In this document: piece by piece, positions 54,082 through 63,607 of the stretch
How positions within the stretch are numbered: the stretch's first letter is position 1
How the letters are laid out: every line of letters starts with the position of its first letter
DNA from: Pseudomonas sp. MYb327
GTDB lineage: Bacteria > Pseudomonadota > Gammaproteobacteria > Pseudomonadales > Pseudomonadaceae
NCBI RefSeq assembly: GCF_040438925.1
Contig: NZ_CP159258.1
Span: forward strand, 1,068,001-1,132,000
Reading direction: 5' to 3'
Length of the DNA stretch: 64,000 nucleotides
The notes under the pieces: generated by a model
Told to the model about the DNA's origin: nothing
Database searches by the model: none
The model's input: only the letters and a program-made list of their open reading frames with translations
Translations under genes and position numbers: made by a program

Positions 54082-55398
54082 ATGAATGCAGTCATCGCCG
54101 CGGTGGGCGTCATGCTGATTCTCAGCCTGTCCCGCGTGCATGTGGTCATCGCGCTCATCGTGGGTGCGCTGGTGGGTGGCTTGACCGGTGGCCTGGGCAT
54201 CGACGCGACGCTCAAGGCTTTCAACAGCGGGCTCGGCGGCGGGGCGACGGTGGCGTTGTCCTACGCGTTGCTCGGCGCTTTCGCGGTGGCGATTGCCAAG
54301 TCCGGCCTGGCCCATGCACTGGCGGACAAGGCGCTGGCCATGGTCGATCGTCAGCACGCGACCGGTGGCGGTCAGGTCAAGTGGTTGCTGATCGGCCTGT
54401 TGTGGGTGGTGGCCATCGCCTCGCAGAACATCCTGCCGATTCACATCGCGTTTATCCCGTTGCTGGTGCCGCCACTTTTATATGTGCTGACCAAGTTGCA
54501 GCTGGACCGTCGGTTGATCGCCTGCGTTATCACCTTCGGTTTGATCACCCCGTACATGTTCCTGCCCGTGGGTTTCGGCAATATCTTCCTCAATGAAATC
54601 CTGCTGGCCAACGTCGCCCGCAGCGGTGTGGATATCAGCGGCATCAACGTCACCCATGCCATGGGCATTCCGGCGTTGGGCATGCTGGTCGGGCTTGGGG
54701 TGGCGTTTATCAGTTACCGCAAGAAGCGCGTTTACGACCTGGCAAAGATCGAGCAAGTCGAACAGGTCGCGGTGCAATACAACCCGCTGAGCCTGATGGT
54801 CGCCGGTTTGGCGATTGCCGCGGCGTTCGTCGTGCAGTTGCTGCTGGACTCGATGATTATCGGCGCGCTGGTGGGCTTTCTGATTTTCTCGGTGTCGGGC
54901 ATCGTCAAATGGCGTGACACCGATGACCTGTTCACCGAAGGCATGAAGATGATGGCAATGATCGGCTTCATCATGATCGCCGCGTCCGGGTTTGGCGAAG
55001 TGATCAAGGCCACCGGCGAAGTGCAAACCCTGGTTGAAGCGTCGGCCGCGTGGATCGGCCACAGTAAGGCGATTGGCGCTTTGCTGATGCTGCTGGTCGG
55101 TCTGCTGGTGACCATGGGTATCGGTTCGTCGTTTTCCACCGTGCCGATCCTGGCGGTGATTTTCGTGCCGTTGTGCGTGCAACTGGGTTTCAGCCCGATT
55201 GCCATCGTGAGCATCGTTGGCACCGCCGGCGCGCTGGGTGACGCCGGCTCCCCGGCCTCGGACTCGACCCTCGGCCCGACCTCCGGCTTGAACATCGACG
55301 GCCAGCATCACCACATCTGGGACACCGTGGTCCCGACGTTCCTGCATTACAACCTGCCGTTGCTGGCGTTCGGCTGGATTGCTGCGATGGTGCTGTGA
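54082..55398 (+). CDS. Na+/H+ antiporter-family permease
   Basis: 438 residues with about 11-12 hydrophobic segments. [20 protein letters not shown] at the start and [26 protein letters not shown] near the end (cited as [19 protein letters not shown]) mark the Na_H_antiport_2/NhaC-like family. These are annotated as antiporters but many may carry amino or organic acids. The ATG at 54082 has GAGG nine bases upstream; the earlier in-frame start is weaker. Confidence 0.83.
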   Translation: MNAVIAAVGVMLILSLSRVHVVIALIVGALVGGLTGGLGIDATLKAFNSGLGGGATVALSYALLGAFAVAIAKSGLAHALADKALAMVDRQHATGGGQVKWLLIGLLWVVAIASQNILPIHIAFIPLLVPPLLYVLTKLQLDRRLIACVITFGLITPYMFLPVGFGNIFLNEILLANVARSGVDISGINVTHAMGIPALGMLVGLGVAFISYRKKRVYDLAKIEQVEQVAVQYNPLSLMVAGLAIAAAFVVQLLLDSMIIGALVGFLIFSVSGIVKWRDTDDLFTEGMKMMAMIGFIMIAASGFGEVIKATGEVQTLVEASAAWIGHSKAIGALLMLLVGLLVTMGIGSSFSTVPILAVIFVPLCVQLGFSPIAIVSIVGTAGALGDAGSPASDSTLGPTSGLNIDGQHHHIWDTVVPTFLHYNLPLLAFGWIAAMVL

Positions 55399-55403
55399 TT
55401 TAC

Positions 55404-55471
55404 CTGCAGGAGCCGGCTTGCTGGCGATGGCGATTTCAACGGCGCCATCGCCAGCAAGCCGGCTCCTACAG
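55404..55471. repeat. BIME between the antiporter and chemoreceptor genes
   Basis: CTGCAGGAGCCGGCTTGCTG at the left, CAGCAAGCCGGCTCCTACAG at the right, with a short centre; six bases after the stop of the antiporter gene. Confidence 0.9.
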
Positions 55472-55533
55472 TTTTGGTTTTTGTTGCCGTTAAAGCTTTT
55501 AACCACGCCAACAAAATCAAAAGAGTGAACGTC

Positions 55534-57216
55534 ATGCGCATGAGCCTTAAGGCCAAAGTCCTGTCCCTTGCCGTCCTCCCGGTGTTGCTCTTCTCGCTGG
55601 TCATCAGCCTGACCACGTTGTTCATCCTGCAGGAACAGGCGCGCAAGGAAGTCGAGGAAACCCGCCAGCGCCTGCTCAGCGACGCCAAGGCTACACTGCA
55701 AAGTTACGTCGCAGTGGCCATGACCACGATCAAACCGTTGTACGACGCCGCCGCTCAAGGCGATGACGCGGCGCGGGCCCAGGCGATCAAGTTGCTGTCG
55801 AATATCACCTACGGCAAGGACGGCTATTTCTTCGGCTACGACTCCAACACCGTGCGCCTGTTCAAGGCAAAAGACCCGGAAGGCGTGGGCAAAAGCTTCA
55901 AGGACAATCGCGATCCGAACGGGGTTTACGTCAATCGCGATCTGGTTAAAGTCGCCCAGGACGGCACGCACTACCTGCAATACAGCTCGCCGCTGCCGGG
56001 TAACACCCAGGTGCTGGTGCCCAAGCTCGGTTACACCGAATTCCTGCCGAAGTGGGACATGGCGGTGGGTACCTCGGTCAACCTCGACGGCATCGAAGCA
56101 CAAGTCGCCGTAGTCGAGGCCAAGGTCCAGGAACGCATGCAAGGCGTGGTGCTAAGCATTGTCGGGGTGGCGTTGGTGGTGCTGCTGGTGATCGCGGCAG
56201 CCGGGATGTTGTTGGCCAACACCATTTTGCGTCCGCTGAACCAGATGAAAGCCAACCTCGACGACATCGCGGCGGGCGAGGGCGACCTGACCCGGCGTCT
56301 GACCATCACCAGCCAGGATGAGCTGGGTGCACTGGCCGGTTCGTTCAACCGCTTTGTCGACAAGATTCACGGCCTGGTGCGCCAGATCACCGAAATGACC
56401 TCGCAACTGACCGGGCTGGTGAATCAGGTTTCCGAGCAGGCCAATCGCTCGGATCAGGCGATGGAGCGTCAGCGTCACGAGACGGACCAGGTCGCCACCG
56501 CGATCAATGAGATGTCGGCCGCCGCCCAGGAAGTGGCCAAGAGCGCGCAAAACGCCGCGGTTGCCGCCCAGCAGACCGACGAAGAAGGCCAGGCTGCCAA
56601 GCGTGTGGTGGCCGGCAGTATCGTGAAAATTCATGCGTTGGTGGATGACATTCGCAGCAGCGGTGTGTCCCTCGACAGCTTGCAAAAAGACGTGTCGTCG
56701 ATTGTCAGCGTGCTGGGAGTGATCCGCTCGATCGCCGAACAGACCAACCTGCTGGCACTCAACGCGGCGATCGAAGCGGCTCGTGCCGGTGAGGCCGGGC
56801 GCGGTTTTGCGGTGGTGGCCGATGAGGTGCGGGCGTTGGCCAGCCGCACGCAAATCAGCACCCAGGAAATCCAGGGCATGATCGACCGCTTGCAGGCCGG
56901 CACCCAGTCCGCCGTTGACGCCATGCGCCGCTCCAGCGAAGCGGGCGATGGCACGTCGGCCCAGGCAAATGAAGCGGGTGCATCGCTCGACACCATGGCT
57001 CAGTTGATTGCCACCATCAATTCGATGAACGCGCAGATCGCCAGCGCCGCTGAGGAGCAGACCGCCGTCGCGGAAGAGATCAACCGCAGCGTGCATCAGA
57101 TTGCCGTGGCGGTGGACAGCGTTGCCGATGAAACCCAACAGGGTGCGCAAACGTCTCGCAGCTTGGCGGACCTCGGTCAACGCCTGGGTAGCCTGGTCGG
57201 GCAGTTCCGTATCTGA
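55534..57216 (+). CDS. Methyl-accepting chemotaxis protein with a single Cache sensor
   Basis: 560 residues. First helix about 10-32, a periplasmic sCache_2 domain (about 40-190) with [20 protein letters not shown] and [16 protein letters not shown] (given in part), second helix about 205-227, HAMP, then the signalling domain with [20 protein letters not shown]. sCache_2 receptors often sense small organic acids. The start at 55534 is chosen because the upstream frame lies in a REP. Confidence 0.93.
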   Translation: MRMSLKAKVLSLAVLPVLLFSLVISLTTLFILQEQARKEVEETRQRLLSDAKATLQSYVAVAMTTIKPLYDAAAQGDDAARAQAIKLLSNITYGKDGYFFGYDSNTVRLFKAKDPEGVGKSFKDNRDPNGVYVNRDLVKVAQDGTHYLQYSSPLPGNTQVLVPKLGYTEFLPKWDMAVGTSVNLDGIEAQVAVVEAKVQERMQGVVLSIVGVALVVLLVIAAAGMLLANTILRPLNQMKANLDDIAAGEGDLTRRLTITSQDELGALAGSFNRFVDKIHGLVRQITEMTSQLTGLVNQVSEQANRSDQAMERQRHETDQVATAINEMSAAAQEVAKSAQNAAVAAQQTDEEGQAAKRVVAGSIVKIHALVDDIRSSGVSLDSLQKDVSSIVSVLGVIRSIAEQTNLLALNAAIEAARAGEAGRGFAVVADEVRALASRTQISTQEIQGMIDRLQAGTQSAVDAMRRSSEAGDGTSAQANEAGASLDTMAQLIATINSMNAQIASAAEEQTAVAEEINRSVHQIAVAVDSVADETQQGAQTSRSLADLGQRLGSLVGQFRI

Positions 57217-57231
57217 CTGACGAACACTTCG

Positions 57232-57300
57232 CTGTAGGAGCCGGCTTGCTGGCGATGGCGCCCGCAAGAACGCTATCGCCAGCAAGCCGGCTCCTACAGG
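57232..57300. repeat. BIME between convergent chemoreceptor and LysR genes
   Basis: CTGTAGGAGCCGGCTTGCTG at the left and its exact reverse complement at the right, with a short variable centre. Confidence 0.92.
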
Positions 57301-57312
57301 TCGGGATGTCAG

Positions 57313-58248
57313 TTACGGTCTATCCCAATACGGCACCTCGCCAAAACACTCGACAAAGAAATCAATCACCGTCCGCACCTTCACCGACAAACGCCTGCTC
57401 CCCGGCCAGAGCACGGCGATCTGCTGCGGCTCAAGGCTGTTGGACACCTGATAGTCCCGCAGCACCGGCACCAACGTGCCGTTGCGCACCGCTTCACCAA
57501 TCAACCACGATGGAAACATCACCAGCCCCAGACCTTGTTCGGCGGCCTGGGTCAATGTGTCGGCGTGATTGCCGGTGATCGGCCCCCTCACCGAGTAAGG
57601 CGTCCAGTCCTGCTGACCGTTGCGGAAAAACCAGCGCTGCTGACCGGTCACGCCCTTATAGGCCAGGCATTGGTGGGCAGCGAGATCGGCAGGATGTTGC
57701 GGCGCGCCGTGACGTTGCAGATACGCCGGGCTCGCCGCCACTTGAAAGCGATGGGGCGCCAGAATCCGCGCCTGCATGCTTGAGTCGTGCAGCGGACCGA
57801 TGCGAAACAACAGGTCGGCGCCTTCCTGCAACGGGTCGACGTAATGGTCGGTCTGCTGGATATCCAGTTGCAGTCTAGGGTAGCGCTCGCACAATTGCCC
57901 CAGCCACGGCGTCAAGTGCCGTTGGCCAAACACCACTGGCGCGTTGATGCGCACCAGTCCGGTGGGCTCGCTTTGTTGTTCCTGCAAGGCTTGTTCGGCC
58001 TCTTCCAGTTGCACCAGCATCAGCCGCGCATGATGACCGAGCATGCGCCCGGCTTCAGTGGGCGTTACGGCGCGAGTGTGGCGGTAGAGCAATTGCTGGC
58101 TCAGGGCCTGTTCCATCAACTGGATCTGCCGGGAAATCGAAGAGGGCGCCAGGCCTTCGCGGCGGGCAACTTCGGAGAAGCTTCCATGGTCGAGTACCGC
58201 GACGAATTGCCGAAGCGCCTTGAACCCCAGTTCGTTGAGACCGTGCAT
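57313..58248 (-). CDS. LysR-family transcriptional regulator
   Basis: 311 residues. The N-terminal helix-turn-helix (about 9-68) has FVAVLDHGSFSEVARREGLAPSSISRQI, cited here as GSFSEVARREGLAPSSISRQ. The C-terminal substrate-binding domain resembles the PBP2_CrgA group. It is divergent from the DMT gene pair at 58451, which it probably regulates. Confidence 0.92.
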   Translation of the reverse strand: MHGLNELGFKALRQFVAVLDHGSFSEVARREGLAPSSISRQIQLMEQALSQQLLYRHTRAVTPTEAGRMLGHHARLMLVQLEEAEQALQEQQSEPTGLVRINAPVVFGQRHLTPWLGQLCERYPRLQLDIQQTDHYVDPLQEGADLLFRIGPLHDSSMQARILAPHRFQVAASPAYLQRHGAPQHPADLAAHQCLAYKGVTGQQRWFFRNGQQDWTPYSVRGPITGNHADTLTQAAEQGLGLVMFPSWLIGEAVRNGTLVPVLRDYQVSNSLEPQQIAVLWPGSRRLSVKVRTVIDFFVECFGEVPYWDRP

Positions 58249-58346
58249 GAGAAGTCCTGCTGTGCGATTTACGCAAAAGTGTTGTCAGGATGCTCCCATT
58301 TATCGCACAGCAACACCAATCGATAATGCCCGCCTGCGACGCAACC

Positions 58347-58416
58347 CTGTAGGGACGGGCTTGCCAGCGATGGCGATCTCACAAACGCTATCGCCGGCAA
58401 GCCGGGCTCCTACAGG
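58347..58416. repeat. BIME in the divergent LysR/DMT gap
   Basis: A left half CCTGTAGGGACGGGCTTGCC and a right half GCCGGCAAGCCGGGCTCCTA, partly diverged, between divergent genes. Confidence 0.85.
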
Positions 58417-58450
58417 TTGAGCGTTTAGATCAATGACTCAGGGGCTCTCC

Positions 58451-58945
58451 ATGCAAACTTCTTCAATCAATTCCGCGGACGTTGCCGCAACGCCTGCAAC
58501 CAGACCGGGGCTGCGGCTGCTGCTGTTGCCGCTAGTGATCCTGGCCGGCATGGGTCTTTCCGTAGAGGCCGGGCTGCTTGGGCCGCTGAGCGTGCAGGTC
58601 GGGCACCTATGGGCGACCTTGAGCATCTTCGGCGTTGGCTCGGCGATACTGTTTTTGCTGCTGTTGTTCAGCGGCCCGCAACAGGGCCCGGCCCTGAGCG
58701 AACTGCCGCGCTGGCAATTGATCGGCGGATTTCTCGGGCCGATCTACGTGGTGGTCCTGACGCTGGCCACGCCGCATATCGGGATTGCCATGACCATGAT
58801 CGCGATCCTGTCCGGGCAGGTGGGCAAGAGTGTGTTGATCGACCACTTCGGCTGGTTCGGCGCCACCCGCAAAAAGGTCAACGGTGAGCGTTGGCTGGCC
58901 TTGTTGCTGATCGTGGCGGCACTTGTCTTGATTGCGCGGGGTTGA
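58451..58945 (+). CDS. DMT-family (DUF606/YdcZ) small membrane protein, first of a pair
   Basis: 164 residues with about five hydrophobic segments. RWQLIGGFLGPIYVVVLTL is the characteristic DUF606 segment, and FGWFGATRKKVNGERW ends the family region. It is half of a tandem pair that probably forms a heterodimeric transporter of an unknown substrate. The ATG at 58451 has AGGGG upstream. Confidence 0.85.
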   Translation: MQTSSINSADVAATPATRPGLRLLLLPLVILAGMGLSVEAGLLGPLSVQVGHLWATLSIFGVGSAILFLLLLFSGPQQGPALSELPRWQLIGGFLGPIYVVVLTLATPHIGIAMTMIAILSGQVGKSVLIDHFGWFGATRKKVNGERWLALLLIVAALVLIARG

Positions 58946-59400
58946 TGATGAATCTGATTATTTTGTTGGCGGTAGTCGTAGCTGCCGGCGCGGTGTTGAG
59001 TGTGCAAGCCGCGATCAATGGCCGGCTCGGCGAAACCGTCGGTGTGTTGCGCAGCAGTTTGCTGACGTTCGTGGTGGGAGCGGTGGTGACCGGGTTGCTG
59101 ATTGTGTTTTTCGAACCGGCCCACGCGATGAGTTTGCTGGACGTGCCGAAATGGCAGCTCAGCGGCGCCTTGTTCGGTGTCGTCTACATGATGGTGATGG
59201 TGGGCGCGGTGCCGCGAGTGGGAACGGCGGTGGCGACGGTGGCCGTGATCGTCGGGCAGTTGGGCATGGGCATGCTGATCGATAATTTTGGTTGGCTGGG
59301 CAATCCGGCGATCGAATTATCCGGCAGCCGGATCTTGGCAATGGTGTGCCTGGCGTTGGCGCTGGTGTTCATGTACCGCAGCAGCACCCGCCAGGCTTAA
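58945..59400 (+). CDS. DMT-family (DUF606/YdcZ) small membrane protein, second of a pair
   Basis: 151 residues with five hydrophobic segments and the same family motifs (KWQLSGALFGVVYMMVMVG, IDNFGWLGNPAIELSG). It starts by overlapping the previous stop (TGATG), so the two are translated together. Paired small DMT proteins usually insert in opposite orientations and work as a dimer. Confidence 0.87.
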   Translation: MMNLIILLAVVVAAGAVLSVQAAINGRLGETVGVLRSSLLTFVVGAVVTGLLIVFFEPAHAMSLLDVPKWQLSGALFGVVYMMVMVGAVPRVGTAVATVAVIVGQLGMGMLIDNFGWLGNPAIELSGSRILAMVCLALALVFMYRSSTRQA

Positions 59401-59466
59401 CTCCTACACTGTTACGACGGGCTGCATTTGCAAGACCCGGACGACCACACCCATGGAGTCAGGCTC

Positions 59467-59634
59467 ATGATCGACAGTGAAAGTATCTGCGACTGCCCCA
59501 AATGCTCATGCAAACTGGGCGAACATCCGATTGCACGCCACGGTAAGCACTATTGCTGCGAAGCCTGCGCCAAGCACCACGAGCAAGGCGAGGAGTGTGT
59601 CCACAAAGGCTGCAAGTGCGCCCACGGGAAATAG
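59467..59634 (+). CDS. Bacterial metallothionein
   Basis: 55 residues with 10 Cys, in CDCPKCSCK, YCCEACAKHH, EECVHKGCKC, and several His. The spacing is that of the SmtA/BmtA family, which binds zinc or cadmium in a four-metal cluster around a small zinc-finger fold. GGAGTCAGG stands before the ATG at 59467. It lies 66 bases after the DMT pair and is probably its own unit. Confidence 0.9.
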   Translation: MIDSESICDCPKCSCKLGEHPIARHGKHYCCEACAKHHEQGEECVHKGCKCAHGK

Positions 59635-59656
59635 TCGTTCACGATGAAAGTGGAGC

Positions 59657-59935
59657 CTAGTCGGGCTCCACTTCCAGTTTCAGACTGTCATCGTCCAACC
59701 GTTCAGTGTGACGAACGGTTCCCGCGAGTGTGCGTCCTTCGACTCGCTGAACCACGGTTTTCGCCTGCTCCAGGTCTTCCGGCAACGGTGCCGGAATGCG
59801 CACCGCAAAACGGCTGAGGTCGTGCTCGACCTGTTCCAGGCCGACCCGGCATTCAGTGCTCTTGACGATGCGGCCGAACAGCGTATCCAGTCCGTAGTCC
59901 AGATGCGCCGGGCTGCTGATGAGTGTCGATGTCAT
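59657..59935 (-). CDS. Conserved small hypothetical protein
   Basis: 92 residues, acidic (ending SLKLEVEPD), no signal peptide or membrane segment. A central LEQVEHDLSRFAVRIPAPLP and a Val/Glu-rich end suggest an alpha/beta fold. No family recognised. The start at 59935 has GGGGAAAG upstream. It converges with the metallothionein gene and lies 33 bases after the next small gene. Confidence 0.6.
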   Translation of the reverse strand: MTSTLISSPAHLDYGLDTLFGRIVKSTECRVGLEQVEHDLSRFAVRIPAPLPEDLEQAKTVVQRVEGRTLAGTVRHTERLDDDSLKLEVEPD

Positions 59936-59968
59936 GCTGCTTTCCCCAATGCTGATCCTCAACAGAGG

Positions 59969-60196
59969 TTAGTTCGCTGGCCGCCACTTGACGTTCTCCA
60001 CGCCGAACTTCTCTGCCATCGGCTTGCTGGTCTTCTGCACCTTTTCCCGGCCAAAGCGCGGAATCCGGCCCACCCCGGCATCGCAGCTCGCCCAATGCCA
60101 GGCTTCTGCGTTGTCCATTTTATCCAGACGGATAATGAACGATTTGGGGGCGCCATGAAGGGTGTATTCAATGACGAAGAGTTTTGCGTTGTTCAT
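59969..60196 (-). CDS. Small protein of the DUF6555 type
   Basis: 75 residues beginning MNNAKLFVIEYTLHGAPKSF, with WHWASCDAGVGRIPRFGRE in the middle. It matches a small Pseudomonas family I recall as DUF6555; no function is known. GGGAGG lies about 12 bases before the ATG. It runs with the gene at 59657 and is divergent from the AraC-family regulator. Confidence 0.75.
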   Translation of the reverse strand: MNNAKLFVIEYTLHGAPKSFIIRLDKMDNAEAWHWASCDAGVGRIPRFGREKVQKTSKPMAEKFGVENVKWRPAN

Positions 60197-60342
60197 ATAG
60201 CCCGTAATCCTCCCTGTGGTACATAAACGGATCGCGGCCCACACGGAAAATTCAGTCGGATTGTCAGACGGTGGCAGAAGCTGGCGACAAGTCGGGCGCG
60301 TGGTTACCATGGGGCGATCCCAAACCCCAATGATTGCTGCCC

Positions 60343-61125
60343 ATGGCCCTTGCCGCACCGCCTGATCTGACTGATACCGATGTGCCCGTGCAACCGCTGG
60401 CACGCACCTATCCGCGCGGTTTTTTCATCGAGCCCCATGAGCATGTCTGGGGGCAGTTGCTGTACGCAATGAGCGGAGTGATGTGGGTCGAGACGCCCCA
60501 TGAAGCGCTGGTGGTGCCGCCGCAACGGGCGGTGTGGTTGCCGCCGGGCGTGCCCCACGGGATTCGGGTGGTGTCGGACCTGCAAATGCGCAATATCTAT
60601 CTGCGACCGTCCTTGGCCGCAACCCTCGATGACCGTGTGCAGGTAATCGAAGTCGGCGGATTGCTGCGTGAGTTGATTGTCGGCCTGGTGGAGCAGGGCG
60701 ACGACGGTGCTCCGGAGTATTACGAAGCGCTGGTAGGGCTGGCGTTGCTGGAGCTCAAACGGGCCAAGCGCTCGCTGCTGAAAATCCCGCTGCCGGATGA
60801 TTCCGACCGGCGTTTGATGAACCTGTGCCAAGCGGTGATGGCCGCACCATCGCTGGACATTCCCTTCGAGCAACACGCCGAAAACGCCGGTGCCAGCGTC
60901 CGTACACTGGCTCGGTTGTTCAAGGACGGCTTGGGCATGGGCTTCGCTGAATGGCGGCGACAGGTGCAACTGGCGACGGCGGTGGCTGAGTTGATTCAGG
61001 GGGTGCCCGTCAGCGCGATCGCCCGGGAGTTGGGCTATTCGCCGAGCAGTTTCAGCGACATGTTCCGCCGTGAGCTGGGTGTCGCGCCTTCGCAATTTTC
61101 CCTGGCGCAACCCGAACCCCTGTAA
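60343..61125 (+). CDS. AraC-family regulator with an N-terminal cupin (NimR-like)
   Basis: 260 residues. The cupin domain (about 15-110) has EPHEHVWGQLLYAMSGVMWV and VPPQRAVWLPPGVPHGIRV, cited in part. The C-terminal AraC domain has HAENAGASVRTLARLFKDG and IARELGYSPSSFSDMFRREL. The layout is that of NimR/YeaM-type regulators, which often control neighbouring efflux genes. Its stop codon lies inside the REP pair at 61119-61190. Confidence 0.9.
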   Translation: MALAAPPDLTDTDVPVQPLARTYPRGFFIEPHEHVWGQLLYAMSGVMWVETPHEALVVPPQRAVWLPPGVPHGIRVVSDLQMRNIYLRPSLAATLDDRVQVIEVGGLLRELIVGLVEQGDDGAPEYYEALVGLALLELKRAKRSLLKIPLPDDSDRRLMNLCQAVMAAPSLDIPFEQHAENAGASVRTLARLFKDGLGMGFAEWRRQVQLATAVAELIQGVPVSAIARELGYSPSSFSDMFRRELGVAPSQFSLAQPEPL

Positions 61126-61190
61126 ACGCCCGGCTAGCCGGTGAAGACGATTTCAAGGACGCCATCGCCGGCAAGCCGGGCTCCTACAGG
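61119..61190. repeat. REP pair overlapping the stop of the AraC-family gene
   Basis: The left half (CCTGTAAACGCCCGGCTAGC) is diverged and contains the TAA stop at 61123-61125. The right half (GCCGGCAAGCCGGGCTCCTA) is conserved. The repeat therefore sets the last codons of the gene. Confidence 0.8.
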
Positions 61191-61291
61191 GCATCCCCCC
61201 TTCATTGGCCGAAATTCAGAAGCGCTTGGCCGATACACCCGGTCACCTCTCCCTAGACTGGCGGCATCCTCAATTGCCCACGGAGTCTGCC

Positions 61292-61465
61292 ATGAGCTAC
61301 GTCATTTCACTGGTTATCGGTCTGAGTGTCGGCCTGCTTTACGGCGCCCTGGATTTTCGTTCCCCCGCGCCACCGGCCATCGCGCTGATCGGTCTGCTTG
61401 GCATGCTCGCCGGGGAAAAAATCTGGCCGATGGGCCGGCAACTGGTGGCCGGCTGGATCTCCTGA
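61292..61465 (+). CDS. XapX-domain small membrane protein
   Basis: 57 residues with two hydrophobic segments (about 3-20 and 27-45). VGLLYGALDFRSPAPPAIAL with GLLGMLAGE is the XapX (DUF1427) signature. GGAG precedes the ATG at 61292. Function unknown. It is 30 bases before the oxidoreductase gene. Confidence 0.85.
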   Translation: MSYVISLVIGLSVGLLYGALDFRSPAPPAIALIGLLGMLAGEKIWPMGRQLVAGWIS

Positions 61466-61495
61466 AACCCTTTCGCTCATTCGATGGAAACGCAC

Positions 61496-62452
61496 ATGAA
61501 AGCATTGCAGTTCGACAAAACTGGCGACCTCTCCGCCCTGCGCTACGTGGAAGTCCCGACCCCCGTTGTCGGCGCTGATGAAGTGCTGGTCGAGATCAAG
61601 GCTGCCGGTCTCAACCCCAGCGACGTGAAAAACGTCCTGGGACGTTTTCCCTACACCACCTTGCCGCGGATTCCCGGTCGCGATTTCGCCGGTATCGTGG
61701 TCGAAGGCCCGCAGGCGCTGATCGGGCAGCAGGTCTGGGGTACCGGTCGGGAGCTGGGTTTCTTCGCCGATGGCTCCCATGCGCAATTCGTCAAGCTGCC
61801 GGCCAATGGCGTCGCTCTCAAACCCACCCATTTGAGTTTCGCTCAAGCCGCGAGTCTCGGCGTGCCCTACACCACGGCGTGGGATGCGTTGGAGCGCAGC
61901 CTGGTGACCGCCGAAACCCGTTTGCTGGTGATCGGTGGCGGCGCGGTCGGCAGTGCCGCGCTGGCATTGGCCAAGGTACGCGGTGCCCAGGTACTGGCGG
62001 CTGCGCGGCGCCCGGAACAGGTCAAGGATCTGCAGGCCCAGGGTTATCAAACACTGCAACTGGACAAACCCGAAGATCTGGGCGCGCAGGTGAATGCCGT
62101 GTTCACCGGTGGCGCTGACGTGATTTTCGACACCACCGGTTTCTGGCTGCCGGCGTCCGTCGCCGCTCTGGCCACCTTTGGTCGCATCGCCATTATCGCC
62201 GCGCCGGTGGACGGCATGGTGCAGTTGCCGGCCCTGGCGTTGTATCGCAAGGGCGGTTCGGTGGTGGGGATCAACTCGTTGCTCTACGGCGTGCAGGCCT
62301 GCGCGGCGATGCTCGATAAGTTCGGGCAGTTCTTTGATCAGGACTTGTTGCCTTTGCCCCAAGGCTTGTTCGAGTCACCACTGGCCGAAGGGCTGGCGCG
62401 TTATGCCGAGGTCAATCAAGGCAGTGGCGATAAAGTAATCCTGTTGCCATAA
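61496..62452 (+). CDS. Zinc-independent MDR-family quinone oxidoreductase/alcohol dehydrogenase
   Basis: 318 residues of the medium-chain dehydrogenase fold. The catalytic domain has LVEIKAAGLNPSDVKNVLGR and IPGRDFAGIVVEG; Cys ligands for zinc are absent, which points to the quinone oxidoreductase branch. The Rossmann domain has VIGGGAVGSAALALAKVRGA (about 145-164). The start at 61496 (MKALQFD) is preferred over the ATG at 61484. Confidence 0.88.
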   Translation: MKALQFDKTGDLSALRYVEVPTPVVGADEVLVEIKAAGLNPSDVKNVLGRFPYTTLPRIPGRDFAGIVVEGPQALIGQQVWGTGRELGFFADGSHAQFVKLPANGVALKPTHLSFAQAASLGVPYTTAWDALERSLVTAETRLLVIGGGAVGSAALALAKVRGAQVLAAARRPEQVKDLQAQGYQTLQLDKPEDLGAQVNAVFTGGADVIFDTTGFWLPASVAALATFGRIAIIAAPVDGMVQLPALALYRKGGSVVGINSLLYGVQACAAMLDKFGQFFDQDLLPLPQGLFESPLAEGLARYAEVNQGSGDKVILLP

Positions 62453-62460
62453 CTGACTCC

Positions 62461-62541
62461 TGTAGGAGCTGCCGCAGGCTGCAATCTTTTGATCCTGAAA
62501 AAATCAACATCAAAAGATCGCAGCCTGCTGCAGCTCCTACA
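62461..62541. repeat. Long inverted repeat of a second Pseudomonas family
   Basis: Arms of about 33 bases begin TGTAGGAGCTGC and end GCAGCTCCTACA; the inner parts carry GCAATCTTTTGAT and ATCAAAAGATCGCAGC. The outer sequence is REP-like, but the ATCTTTTGAT part defines a different, common family. It lies in the 120-base gap before selD. Confidence 0.9.
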
Positions 62542-62572
62542 CTTAACGGCACTTATTCTTCGAGGTGCCCCC

Positions 62573-63607
62573 ATGAGCGAGCCGATCCGTCTGACCCAGT
62601 ACAGCCACGGTGCTGGTTGCGGTTGCAAGATTTCCCCCCAGGTACTGGAAGTGATTCTGGCCGGCAGCGGGGCGCAGAACCTGGACCCCAAACTGTGGGT
62701 CGGCAATGCCTCGCGCGATGACGCGGCGGTGTATGCCATCGACGAAGAGCGCGGCGTGGTCTCGACCACCGACTTTTTCATGCCGATCGTCGACGATCCG
62801 TTTGATTTCGGCCGCATCGCCGCCACCAACGCCATCAGTGATATCTACGCCATGGGTGGCGATCCGTTGATGGCGATCGCGATCCTCGGTTGGCCAGTGA
62901 ATGTGCTGGCGCCGGAAATTGCCCGTGAGGTGATTCGCGGCGGCCGTGCGGTGTGTGACGAGGCGGGCATTCCTTTAGCTGGCGGGCATTCCATCGACGC
63001 ACCGGAGCCGATTTTCGGCCTCGCCGTCACCGGGCTGGTGCAAAAGCGTCACATGAAGCGCAACGACACCGCCACCGCCGGTTGCCTGCTGTACCTGACC
63101 AAACCCTTGGGCATCGGCATCCTCACCACCGCCGAGAAGAAGGGCAAGTTGCGCAATGCCGACATCGGCCTGGCACGCGACTGGATGTGCACCCTGAACA
63201 AACCCGGCAGCCGTTTCGGCAAACTCGACGGCGTGACGGCGATGACCGACGTCACCGGTTTCGGTCTGCTCGGGCATCTGGTGGAAATGGCTGACGGCAG
63301 CCACCTCACCGCACGAGTCGAATACGACCGCGTGCCGCGTCTGCCGGGCGTCGAGTATTACCTCGAACAGGGCTGCATTCCCGGCGGGACCTTGCGCAAC
63401 TTCGACAGCTACGCCAGCAAACTCGGGCGCCTGCAGGAGTTGCACAAGCGCGTGCTGTGCGATCCTCAGACCAGCGGCGGCCTGCTGGTTGCCGTGACGC
63501 CGGAGGGCAATGATGCGTTTCTGACGGTGGCCGCCGAACTGAGCTTGAGCCTGGCGCCCATCGGTGAACTGGTCGAGCGACAGGGCAACGCGGTCGAGGT
63601 GTCTTGA
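62573..63607 (+). CDS. selD: Selenide, water dikinase
   Basis: 344 residues. [12 protein letters not shown] (about 11-22) gives the catalytic Cys16 and Lys19; the selenocysteine seen in some species is a Cys here. The nucleotide region has [11 protein letters not shown] and [17 protein letters not shown], and [15 protein letters not shown] is the phosphate-binding loop. It makes selenophosphate. GAGG lies nine bases before the ATG. Its stop overlaps the mnmH start. Confidence 0.97.
   Translation: MSEPIRLTQYSHGAGCGCKISPQVLEVILAGSGAQNLDPKLWVGNASRDDAAVYAIDEERGVVSTTDFFMPIVDDPFDFGRIAATNAISDIYAMGGDPLMAIAILGWPVNVLAPEIAREVIRGGRAVCDEAGIPLAGGHSIDAPEPIFGLAVTGLVQKRHMKRNDTATAGCLLYLTKPLGIGILTTAEKKGKLRNADIGLARDWMCTLNKPGSRFGKLDGVTAMTDVTGFGLLGHLVEMADGSHLTARVEYDRVPRLPGVEYYLEQGCIPGGTLRNFDSYASKLGRLQELHKRVLCDPQTSGGLLVAVTPEGNDAFLTVAAELSLSLAPIGELVERQGNAVEVS

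Noticed and set aside
62573..63607. Selenocysteine in SelD
   Set aside because: The catalytic position is an ordinary TGC/TGT-encoded Cys in GAGCGCK; no in-frame TGA is present.
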